Assembly (NCBI GenBank): GCA_947074335.1
Contig: CAMTPG010000055.1
Location: 1 to 11,714 of the forward strand
Direction: 5' to 3'
DNA from: an uncultured Parabacteroides sp.
GTDB taxonomy: Bacteria; Bacteroidota; Bacteroidia; Bacteroidales; Tannerellaceae
DNA length: 11,714 nucleotides
The position numbers were made by a program, and so were the translations under genes. The notes below the pieces were generated by a model. It made no database searches. It was not told where the DNA came from and saw only the letters and a list, made by a program, of their open reading frames with translations. Of this stretch, positions 5,855 to 11,714 are shown piece after piece; position 1 is the stretch's first letter, and every line of letters begins with the position of its first letter.

Positions 5855-8785
5855 ATGGTACAGAAAAAACACCTGCTGCTGTTTTTGTCGGCGCTTTTGG
5901 GTTTGCAGTGGATGATTCCCTCTCTGCAGGCCTCCGAAACAGATCGCTGTTATATTTTTGCCTATTTCACCGATAAGAATGAAAACCGGAACGGCCTGCA
6001 TCTGGCCTGGAGCGAAGACGGTTATTCCTGGCATCCGATCGGCGATGAGCATAGTTTCCTGAAATGTGATTACGGCACCTGGTATGCCGATAAGAAAATG
6101 CGCGATCCTTTTATTATGAAGGGAGAAGACGGATTATGGCACTGTATCTGGACACTCAACTGGGAAGGCAGTGCAATCGGTCATGCCGCATCACCCGATC
6201 TGATCAACTGGTCGCGCCAGTCGTATCCCGATGTAATGAAAGGCTTCGAAGTGCGCAACTGCTGGGCACCCGAGATGATTTACGATCGTGCGAATGATCA
6301 GTATGTGATATTCTGGGCCAGCACCATCAAAGAAAACGGGGTATGGAAAACAGAGCCGGGCGAGAAATACGATCACCGTATGTATTACACCACAACACGC
6401 GATTTTAAAACTTATGCCGATCCGCAACTTTTCTTCGATCCGGGGCACAATGTGATTGATGCTTCAATCTGCGAAAAGGATGGCCAATATTATATGATCT
6501 ATAAAGATGAACGCATCTATCCCGAACCGCGTAAAGAATTGCTGGTGGCTGTGAGTGATGCTGCCACAGGTCCGTATGTGCCGACCGGACAGCCGCCCTT
6601 TGCTACCGACTGGGTGGAAGGACCGGCTGTTTGCGTACTGCCCGACAGTAGCTATCTGGTGATTTATGATGCTTACACCAAACACCGGTATGAGGCGAAA
6701 CGCACCCGCGATTTTCAAAACTGGGAAGATGTGACCGATCGGATTGCTTTCCCCGAAAATGCGAAGCATGGCTCGGTGATCACCGTGGATCGCGCGATGG
6801 TGACCCGTTTGCAGCAGGAAACGGCAGATTACCGACGGCGTGAGGCTTTACGGGCCGAGCGACTGGCTTTGCCGGATTCATTGCAGTATGCATTGCCTTT
6901 GCAGACTATACTGACGGTGAATATGGATCAGGGCAAACCGATCAGTGATCATCTGTTCGGACTCTTTTTCGAAGATATCAACTATGCGGCCGACGGCGGC
7001 CTGTATGCCGAACTAATTCAGAACCGCGATTTCGAATATGATCCTGAAGATAAGACAGGGAATGATCCCGACTGGAATGCGCGTACGGCGTGGCTCCTGC
7101 AGGATCCCGACGGACGAACTTACATGGATGAGGCTCTGTTTCTGATAGACACCATAACTCCCGTTCATCCCAATAATCCGCATTATGCCGTGCTGAATAT
7201 AAAGACTCCTGGTGTCTCATTGATCAACAGCGGGTTTGATGGCATTGCGCTGCAACAGGGAGAAACCTATAATCTCTCGCTTTTTGCCAAAATGCTTTCG
7301 GGCGATGGCGGGCGGGTAAAAGTGACCCTGCTTACGCCGGATAACCGCATTGCGGGCGAAACCGTGGTTCAGCCTTCAGGCAGCGACTGGCAGCAACTTA
7401 CGGCACAACTTGTGGTCACCGAAAAGGTAAGTAACGGCCGGCTGCAACTGCTTCCGCTCACCGGCGGCACGTATGCTTTCGATCTTGTTTCGCTGTTTCC
7501 GGCATCCACTTTTAAAAACCGCCCGAACGGTTTACGCAATGACCTGGCGCAGACCATTGCCGATCTGAACCCGCAGTTTTTACGTTTCCCGGGCGGCTGT
7601 GTGGCGCATGGCGACGGATTGCACAACATGTATCAGTGGAAGAACAGCATCGGCCCGCTCGAAGCGCGCAAACCGATGCGTAACATCTGGGGTTATCATC
7701 AGACACAGGGTTTGGGTTATTTTGAATATTTTCAGTTTTGCGAAGATATCGGCGCTGCTCCGGTGCCGATTATTGCTGCAGGCGTTTGTTGTCAGAATTC
7801 ACGCGGCGGCGGTCAGCAGGGCATTCCGCTCTGTGAGATGGATCATTACATTCAGGATATGCTCGATCTGGTGGAATATGCCAACGGCGATACCACAACG
7901 GTCTGGGGAAAGAAACGGGCCGAAGCCGGTCATCCGGCTCCGTTCAATCTGAAGTACATCGGCATAGGCAACGAAGATCAGATCACCGATCAGTTCGAAG
8001 AGCGCTTTACCTTATTATATAAAGCCATGCAGGAAAAACATCCGGAGATCACCGTGATCGGTACAGCCGGACCGTTTAATGAAGGCACCGACTATGTAGA
8101 GGGGTGGAAAATTGTAAATGAGTTGCAGGTGCCGGTTGTGGATGAGCATTATTACCAGACACCGGGCTGGTTCCTGAACAATCAGTCTTACTATGATCAG
8201 TACGATCGCAAGGGAGCTAAAGTCTATCTCGGCGAATATGCCGCTCATCTTGACGGGCGCCCCAATAACCTTGAAGTAGCACTGGCTGAGGCTGCCTATA
8301 TGACGGCACTGGAACGCAACGGTGATGTAGTCTGTATGGCCTCGTATGCGCCGATGCTGGCTAAAACCGGTCGTACCCAATGGGCACCCGATATGATCTA
8401 TTTCACCAACGAAACCGTGAGTCCGTCGGTGAATTATTATGTACAACAGCTGTTTAGTTGTAATGCCGGCGATGCTTATCTGCACCATGAGCTGCAACGC
8501 TCAGATAATTCGGAGGCCATTGTAAAACGCACGCCCTGCTCGGTAGTACGTGATACAGAAAGCGGCGCCCTGATTCTCAAATTACTGAATATCCTGCCCG
8601 AAGCCACAGAAACAACAATCCGGCTGGAGGGCTGGACAAAAGGAAAGCAACCGGCCGAAGTCTTTACCTTATCCGGCGAACTGAATGAAGAGGGATTAAC
8701 ACCGCAACAAACGGTTTGCGAAGCAGATGAGACATTTCAGCTCCGACTGGCGCCGAATTCTCTGACGGTGGTCCGGATTCCATGA
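5855..8785 (+). CDS. Exported GH43-GH51 fusion, alpha-L-arabinofuranosidase
   Basis: A 976-residue exported glycosidase with two catalytic modules. Residues 1-25 form a type I signal peptide (cleavage likely after LQA; no lipobox). Residues about 30-315 form a five-bladed propeller of GH43 type. Candidate catalytic acids are D84 in MRDPF, D202 in VIDAS and E255 in WVEGP, and CWAPE (136-140) is a family landmark. A basic linker (about 316-345) leads to GH51: FEDINYAADGGLYAELIQNRDFEY (372-395), an inserted carbohydrate-binding-like beta region (about 396-550), LRFPGG (576-581), the acid/base E707 in IGIGNEDQ, DEHYY (763-767) and the nucleophile E794 in YLGEY. A C-terminal beta-sandwich ends the protein. 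GH51 enzymes remove alpha-L-arabinofuranosyl groups from arabinan, arabinoxylan or arabinogalactan with retention. The GH43 half could supply a second arabinosidase or xylosidase activity. The likely location is the periplasm or outside. GH51 is secure; the GH43 specificity is not. Confidence 0.94.
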   Translation: MVQKKHLLLFLSALLGLQWMIPSLQASETDRCYIFAYFTDKNENRNGLHLAWSEDGYSWHPIGDEHSFLKCDYGTWYADKKMRDPFIMKGEDGLWHCIWTLNWEGSAIGHAASPDLINWSRQSYPDVMKGFEVRNCWAPEMIYDRANDQYVIFWASTIKENGVWKTEPGEKYDHRMYYTTTRDFKTYADPQLFFDPGHNVIDASICEKDGQYYMIYKDERIYPEPRKELLVAVSDAATGPYVPTGQPPFATDWVEGPAVCVLPDSSYLVIYDAYTKHRYEAKRTRDFQNWEDVTDRIAFPENAKHGSVITVDRAMVTRLQQETADYRRREALRAERLALPDSLQYALPLQTILTVNMDQGKPISDHLFGLFFEDINYAADGGLYAELIQNRDFEYDPEDKTGNDPDWNARTAWLLQDPDGRTYMDEALFLIDTITPVHPNNPHYAVLNIKTPGVSLINSGFDGIALQQGETYNLSLFAKMLSGDGGRVKVTLLTPDNRIAGETVVQPSGSDWQQLTAQLVVTEKVSNGRLQLLPLTGGTYAFDLVSLFPASTFKNRPNGLRNDLAQTIADLNPQFLRFPGGCVAHGDGLHNMYQWKNSIGPLEARKPMRNIWGYHQTQGLGYFEYFQFCEDIGAAPVPIIAAGVCCQNSRGGGQQGIPLCEMDHYIQDMLDLVEYANGDTTTVWGKKRAEAGHPAPFNLKYIGIGNEDQITDQFEERFTLLYKAMQEKHPEITVIGTAGPFNEGTDYVEGWKIVNELQVPVVDEHYYQTPGWFLNNQSYYDQYDRKGAKVYLGEYAAHLDGRPNNLEVALAEAAYMTALERNGDVVCMASYAPMLAKTGRTQWAPDMIYFTNETVSPSVNYYVQQLFSCNAGDAYLHHELQRSDNSEAIVKRTPCSVVRDTESGALILKLLNILPEATETTIRLEGWTKGKQPAEVFTLSGELNEEGLTPQQTVCEADETFQLRLAPNSLTVVRIP

Positions 8786-8795
8786 ATCATTGATT

Positions 8796-8816
8796 GTAAA
8801 ACCGGTATGGTTTTGC
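8796..8816 (+). terminator. Weak hairpin after the GH43-GH51 gene
   Basis: Eleven bases after the stop codon, AAAACC (8798-8803) pairs with GGTTTT (8809-8814) around the loop GGTAT. The stem extends by a T-G wobble and a G-C pair. No T-tract follows, so it may stabilise the mRNA 3' end rather than terminate transcription by the intrinsic mechanism. Confidence 0.35.
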
Positions 8817-8883
8817 AGTGCTGGGATGAAAAACGTAAAGTGTTGTATTTCAGTTTTCTGTAGATTTATGCGATAAAGAAAGA

Positions 8884-8949
8884 ATCCCCTTGCAAAGGGA
8901 TCAAAATTCCTTTATGAAGGGATCAAAATCCCCTTGCAAGGCAATTTCT
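8884..8949 (+). repeat. Three tandem 22-bp palindromic repeats
   Basis: Three consecutive 22-base units begin at 8884, 8906 and 8928. Units 1 and 2 end in the identical AAGGGATCAAA. Units 1 and 3 share ATCCCCTTGCAA. Each unit contains an approximately 18-base dyad. Unit 1, ATCCCCTTGCAAAGGGAT, has one C-A mismatch. Unit 2, ATTCCTTTATGAAGGGAT, pairs throughout with two G-T wobbles. Unit 3 keeps a perfect CCTTGCAAGG core but has lost its right flank. The array lies between two convergent genes, at the left edge of the AT-rich block. Its role is unknown: a REP-like element, protein-binding array or mRNA end structure are all possible. Confidence 0.8.
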
Positions 8950-8977
8950 GTTCGTACGGCATTTTATGCTGTAAAAC

Positions 8978-9012
8978 TACAATATTATGATTTTAGATAT
9001 CATAATATTGTA
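8978..9012. terminator. Perfect 14-bp inverted repeat, likely bidirectional terminator
   Basis: TACAATATTATGAT (8978-8991) and ATCATAATATTGTA (8999-9012) are exact reverse complements around a 7-base loop. The hairpin is AT-rich and sits between the convergent GH43-GH51 and DUF1349 genes, 31 bases beyond the DUF1349 stop. The position suits transcription termination from either side. It lacks a GC-rich stem and a clear U-tract, so a protein-binding operator or the scar of an inserted element are alternatives. Confidence 0.5.
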
Positions 9013-9043
9013 TATAGCTATTCTTGATAAGGTGTACTATTCA

Positions 9044-9697
9044 CTATTCTTTAGCCCACTCCAATCGTCTAAGATCAGGTAGTTGCTTGACTTCAAAATC
9101 TTCAAAAACAGCTTCAAAGCCATCGCCGTCAGGTGATGCTCCCATTAGACCCACTTGTACAGGGCAGTTGTCTTCCAAATAACAAGTACGAATCATTTTG
9201 TACTCTTTGTCATCATACGAAAAGAATACCTCTACTGCATCTAAACGTCTCACTGTTTTTATCCAAAGTGATTTTGGAGCTTTATCCAACTCTATAACAC
9301 TCCAATCTGAAGTATTGTGAGTTACTACTGTGCTTACATTCTGTTTACCGTCTACAAACTCAACACCTGTCTTAATCCAGTTTTTATGGTCAATGCGCAG
9401 CATGAGCCCCATCTGGTCAAAAGTTGTTTTATATACACCTGTAATTTTAACCTTTACTTCAAACTCACCGCCATAAGTAGCGTAATAAAACGGGGCATCA
9501 TCTACCGTAAATCCGTAATGAGTGATGCGCCAGTAATCTGTTTTTGCAGGAACCTGCATTACAAATGTTTTGGGGTTTTTAATCTCCCAACTCAAAGGTT
9601 CGTTGAACCATTGCATTTTGTCAAGGCGTTGAGCCATAACATTACCAGTTGTAAGTAGTGCCAGCATCGAAGTGGCACAAAGTAGAACATTTTTCAT
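9044..9697 (-). CDS. Exported DUF1349 (concanavalin-like) protein
   Basis: A 217-residue protein with a signal peptide (about 1-22, likely cleavage after NVMA) and a DUF1349 domain over most of the rest. The family has a concanavalin-like jelly-roll fold related to yeast 'regulation of enolase 1' proteins. Family landmarks in order are QMGLMLRIDHKNWIKTGVEF (95-114), VVTHNTSDWS (124-133), LWIKTVRRLDAVEVFFSYD (144-162) and VGLMGASPDGDGFEAVF (182-198). No enzyme reaction is established for this family; sugar binding is often proposed from the fold. The start codon lies five bases after the stop of the acetyltransferase gene, so the two form one operon, read toward the repeat region. Codon use is AT-richer than in the glycanase genes on either side. 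Domain identity is firm, function unknown. Confidence 0.9.
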   Translation of the reverse strand: MKNVLLCATSMLALLTTGNVMAQRLDKMQWFNEPLSWEIKNPKTFVMQVPAKTDYWRITHYGFTVDDAPFYYATYGGEFEVKVKITGVYKTTFDQMGLMLRIDHKNWIKTGVEFVDGKQNVSTVVTHNTSDWSVIELDKAPKSLWIKTVRRLDAVEVFFSYDDKEYKMIRTCYLEDNCPVQVGLMGASPDGDGFEAVFEDFEVKQLPDLRRLEWAKE

Positions 9698-9702
9698 ATT
9701 TA

Positions 9703-10259
9703 TTATAGTTTACGAATTGCTTTACACGAATTATCCACTACGAGCGGATTTTCTGGAATATCTTTGGTCACTACGCTACCAGTTCCGATAATTGTACCGC
9801 TACCGATAGTTATTACCGGCAAAACGGTAACATCTCCTCCAATCCAAATGTTATCGCCAATGGTTATGGGATAAGCATATTCCAGTTTCTTGTTTCTCTG
9901 TTCAACATCATGCGTATGCCCTGCTGTGTAGAAAGAGCGGTTGGGTGCGATAAAAACGATATCCCCGAAGGTAACTTTCGCTCCATCTAATATTACGTTG
10001 TGATGGTTAGCATAGAAGTTCTCCCCAATCTCAAAATTATAACCATAATCACAATAAAGCGAAGGCTCGACAATGAAGTTCAGACCTGTCTTATTGAATA
10101 ATCTGCGAATAACTGCCTCCCATTTAGTGGTATTAGAAGATTGCAATTGATTTATTGATAGCAAAACTCTTTGCAGATAGCTCGCTCTTTTAGTAATACC
10201 ACGTCATTGTACGCATCATAAATCTCGCTTGCAAGCATTTTATCTTTTTCTGTTCTCAT
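9703..10259 (-). pseudogene. Frameshifted maltose/galactoside-type O-acetyltransferase
   Basis: A hexapeptide-repeat acetyltransferase that would move acetyl from acetyl-CoA to a sugar hydroxyl, but its reading frame is broken. From the ATG at 10259 the first 35 codons encode the typical N-terminal maltose-acetyltransferase segment (MRTEKDKMLASEIYDAY...KEFCYQ) and then hit TAA at 10152-10154. The family sequence resumes in another frame with NQLQSSNTTKWEAVIRRLF from 10152 down to the stop at 9703. Two bases (10153-10154) stand where a codon should be, so a one-base deletion explains the break; restored, the protein would have about 185 residues, normal length. The left-handed beta-helix and the putative catalytic histidine in YTAGH remain. 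However, usually glycine-rich positions are altered (WIGGDVTVLPVITIG, NSCKAIRK), consistent with decay. A sequencing error, or a separate 153-aa product from the TTG at 10164, remain possible. Confidence 0.85.
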
Positions 10260-10286
10260 TTTCTAAGAATAACCATTCATTTTTAA

Positions 10287-10302
10287 TACCTTTGCAAAGG
10301 TA
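10287..10302. promoter_or_regulatory. Palindromic divergent -7 pair, possible operator
   Basis: TACCTTTGCAAAGGTA is a perfect 16-bp palindrome. Its left half on the plus strand (10287-10294) and its right half on the minus strand (10302-10295) are each a perfect TAnnTTTG -7 box. They serve the LuxR-type gene (ATG 38 bases from the start of its box) and the acetyltransferase/DUF1349 operon (ATG about 36 bases from the end of its box). On the minus strand ATTG at 10326-10323 gives a -33 with a 20-base spacer. On the plus strand no convincing -33 is seen. Two polymerases could not occupy this site together, so the promoters should be mutually exclusive. The symmetry also suits binding by a dimeric regulator. 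Confidence 0.65.
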
Positions 10303-10324
10303 ATTCATTGTAAATAGGTGCACA

Positions 10325-11116
10325 ATGGTAAAAAATGACCATTTTAAAATAATGAAACAATTCTCTGATCTCGAGGATAATCTGCTTGGGCAGCCATTCA
10401 CTTTTCAAGATACTATTAGTATACTTGAGGAGCAAAAAGCAGTTGCACAAATGTATGCTATACATGAAAATTCAATCGCTGTACTTAGCGACCTGAAAAA
10501 TAATCATAGCTATATCTACAATGGTGCTTTGGCTAATGTGTTGGGGATTTCAGTTAGCGGTACTAATCAAGAAATAGAATCTATCTGGGAAGAAGAGATA
10601 TATGCAAAAGTACACCCGGATGACCTTGCAGCTCGACATCTGTTGGAGTTACACTTTTTTCACCTGCTCAGAAAAACCCCAATTGAGCTACGGTCAAATT
10701 TTCGTACCCATAGCGTTATTCGTATGCGAAACAAAAGCAACAAATATATTCCTGTGTTACATCGTACTTTCTATCAATTGAGCAGTTCGAATGGTTCGTT
10801 ATGGTTGGCGCTTTGTCTATATAACTTTGCCACCGACATAGACAATCGACAAGGTTTTGGCGGTATTATTCAGAATACGGCTACGGGCGAAATAATATAC
10901 TCAAACTGCGAGTCGGTAGGTGATATTCTATCGCCTCGAGAATGTCAGGTCTTGTCACTTATTGAGCAAGGGTTTGCAAGCAAAGAGATAGCCCTAAGAC
11001 TCTCTGTTAGTAAAAACACAATAGACCGTCATCGTCAAAATATTATGGAAAAACTTCGCGTCAACAACTCTATTGAAGCATTAAAAGTAGCCAAAGCTCT
11101 TAAAATTATTTATTAG
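10325..11116 (+). CDS. LuxR-type regulator with PAS-like sensor region
   Basis: A 263-residue cytosolic DNA-binding protein. The C-terminal LuxR/GerE helix-turn-helix spans about 202-258: LSPRECQVLSLIEQGFASKEIALRLSVSKNTIDRHRQNIMEKL, with the recognition helix around SKNTIDRHRQNIM. Residues about 45-170 look like a divergent PAS fold, with VHPDDL (96-101) as the usual PAS_3-like landmark. No receiver domain with a phosphorylatable aspartate and no membrane segment are visible, so it probably senses a small molecule or protein directly. It is divergent from the acetyltransferase/DUF1349 operon across a short region with a shared palindrome, which suggests it controls that operon and perhaps itself. 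Target and ligand are inferred or unknown. The gene is AT-rich, like the rest of this block and unlike the glycanase genes. The ATG at 10325 is the first in frame after the promoter; 10352 is an alternative. Confidence 0.9.
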   Translation: MVKNDHFKIMKQFSDLEDNLLGQPFTFQDTISILEEQKAVAQMYAIHENSIAVLSDLKNNHSYIYNGALANVLGISVSGTNQEIESIWEEEIYAKVHPDDLAARHLLELHFFHLLRKTPIELRSNFRTHSVIRMRNKSNKYIPVLHRTFYQLSSSNGSLWLALCLYNFATDIDNRQGFGGIIQNTATGEIIYSNCESVGDILSPRECQVLSLIEQGFASKEIALRLSVSKNTIDRHRQNIMEKLRVNNSIEALKVAKALKIIY

Positions 11117-11118
11117 CA

Positions 11119-11202
11119 ATGGGGTTATATTCTTATGATTTCAACAAAATGATTACCTTTATGGTAGAGTTATTTGAAACAATGGGAAAAACAGCAGACT
11201 AA
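11119..11202 (+). CDS. Possible 27-residue ORF after the LuxR-type gene
   Basis: ATG at 11119 lies two bases after the TAG of the regulator gene and opens a 27-codon frame ending TAA at 11200-11202. The predicted peptide begins MGLYSYDFNKMITFMVELFE and looks like an amphipathic helix with a charged end. I recognise no family. The tight spacing would allow translation coupled to the regulator. It could equally be the remnant of a longer lost gene, or chance in AT-rich DNA. Confidence 0.25.
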   Translation: MGLYSYDFNKMITFMVELFETMGKTAD

Positions 11203-11457
11203 AGTAGTCCGGTGGTTTCTATAACGTTACCCTTTGTTAAATTCTTTTCAGATAAACATATATTAATCAATATGTAAGGTTTGAATTTCCGACTACCAAA
11301 CGGGACGTTCTTAAAGTCGGACTGATTATACGAATGAAAATCCCTGTAAAAAAAATTAACAGGGATTGCCTGTCAGCCCCGGTTAATTTGAATGATTTCA
11401 GGAAAAATATTGAGCATAAAAAAGAGTAAAGTAAAGAACAACTTACTTAAATATCAA
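11203..11457. other. Non-coding AT-rich spacer before the GH16 gene
   Basis: I see no gene here. Contents: a 7-bp stem TCCGACT (11288-11294)/AGTCGGA (11315-11321) with a 20-base loop, and a 9-bp stem at 11339-11367 (listed separately). There is a poor -7 candidate, TTAATTTG (11383-11390), one mismatch from TAnnTTTG and without a well-spaced -33, about 70 bases before the GH16 ATG. The last 60 bases are a purine-rich leader. Confidence 0.5.
11339..11367. terminator. 9-bp hairpin in the LuxR-GH16 spacer
   Basis: AATCCCTGT (11339-11347) pairs perfectly with ACAGGGATT (11359-11367) around an 11-base AT-rich loop. Read on the plus strand no T-run follows. It may end the regulator transcript, though it lies over 200 bases beyond that gene. 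The right-hand limit of the AT-rich block falls near here. Confidence 0.35.
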
Positions 11458-11714
11458 ATGAAACAAAATTATAAATCAACGCATATAAGCTGGCTCTGCT
11501 TTGCCATCTTACTCCTCTTTTCTGCCTGCGCAAAGGCTGAAATCGAAACGGCACCCGATCCCGAAACTTCCCAGCCGGATCAATCCGAGACTGTTGTACC
11601 TGAAAAAGACTATCAACTGGTCTGGAGTGATGAATTTAACGGAGAATCCCGACTCCCCGATACACAACGCTGGTGGTTCGAAACGGGCGATAACGGCTGG
11701 GGAAATAATGAATT
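11458..11714 (+). CDS. GH16-family glycanase lipoprotein (5' part only)
   Basis: The window ends inside this gene after 85 codons. Residues 1-23 form a lipoprotein signal (KQNYKSTHISWLCFAILLLFSA), with C24 the likely lipidated cysteine in LFSAC. A flexible acidic and proline-rich tether (about 25-50) follows, and then the start of a GH16 jelly roll: YQLVWSDEFNGE (about 52-63) and W-x-ETGDNGWGNNE (to 85). WSDEF and GWGNNE are landmarks of laminarinase/beta-glucanase-like GH16 enzymes, which cleave beta-1,3 or mixed-linkage glucans or related galactans with retention. The catalytic ExDxxE lies beyond the edge, so activity and specificity cannot be judged. The start is the only ATG that gives the full signal peptide. 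GC content rises again here compared with the block to the left. Confidence 0.88.
   Translation, partial: MKQNYKSTHISWLCFAILLLFSACAKAEIETAPDPETSQPDQSETVVPEKDYQLVWSDEFNGESRLPDTQRWWFETGDNGWGNNE

Noticed and set aside
8015..8497. Long minus-strand ORF inside the GH51 region (also others inside the lamin-tail, asd and kinase genes)
   Set aside because: These are antisense shadows of well-identified genes, without promoters or recognisable domains.
8884..8949. Tandem repeats as a possible CRISPR array
   Set aside because: Units are contiguous at 22 bp with no unique spacers, only three copies, and no cas genes are nearby.
8987..9082. A 31-codon plus-strand ORF starting in the AT-rich inverted repeat
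   Set aside because: It begins inside the hairpin arm, runs antisense into the end of the DUF1349 gene, has no start context and resembles no protein; chance frame in AT-rich DNA.
10152..10164. Programmed frameshifting as the explanation for the split acetyltransferase
   Set aside because: No homopolymer or X-XXY-YYZ slippery site lies at the junction, no stimulatory stem is apparent, and other substitutions in the protein point to decay.
11281..11321. AGTCGGACT and the TCCGACT/AGTCGGA stem as an attachment site
   Set aside because: Only 7 bp long with a 20-base loop, no matching copy seen at the left border of the block, and no integrase in the window.

Overview
The window looks like a chromosomal segment of a Bacteroidota (Bacteroidales-type) genome. 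Several genes are preceded by the Bacteroidetes sigma-ABfr -7 element TAnnTTTG, four or more times as a perfect match. Shine-Dalgarno sequences are weak or absent. The gene content (FHS-family sugar permease, GH43-GH51 arabinofuranosidase fusion, lamin-tail-domain secreted protein, GH16 lipoprotein) is typical of glycan-degrading gut or anaerobic Bacteroidales. I do not assign a genus.

Layout, left to right: (1) asd on the minus strand, encoding aspartate-semialdehyde dehydrogenase, a housekeeping gene. (2) A divergently transcribed 785-aa secreted protein with two lamin-tail domains and a FlgD-like C-terminal domain. (3) An FHS/FucP-type sugar:H+ symporter with a near-ideal promoter. (4) A PfkB-family sugar kinase on the minus strand whose 3' end overlaps the permease coding sequence by 78 bp, codon-aligned and antisense. 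(5) A 976-aa exported fusion enzyme, GH43 propeller plus GH51 alpha-L-arabinofuranosidase, with catalytic residues visible in both halves. (6) A roughly 2.5-kb AT-rich block (about 8.8-11.4 kb). It begins with three tandem 22-bp palindromic repeats and a perfect 14-bp inverted repeat. It then carries a secreted DUF1349 protein and a frameshifted maltose/galactoside-type O-acetyltransferase on the minus strand, a divergent LuxR-type regulator on the plus strand, and possibly a 27-codon ORF. (7) The start of a GH16 lipoprotein, cut by the window edge, where base composition returns to the higher-GC style.

Functionally, segments 3-5 fit a small pentose/hexose salvage set: extracellular release of arabinofuranosyl or related sugars, uptake by a proton symporter, and phosphorylation by the kinase. 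The substrate link is inferred from proximity only. Segment 6 looks like a self-contained regulator-plus-target cassette: the regulator and the acetyltransferase/DUF1349 operon are read outward from one 16-bp palindrome, TACCTTTGCAAAGGTA, that holds both -7 boxes. The cassette sits between two glycanase genes and one of its genes is decaying, which suggests acquisition followed by partial loss of function. I found no CRISPR array, transposase, rRNA or tRNA. No wholly new system is proven here; the most unusual items are the sense/antisense coding overlap, the palindromic divergent promoter and the tandem palindromic repeats.
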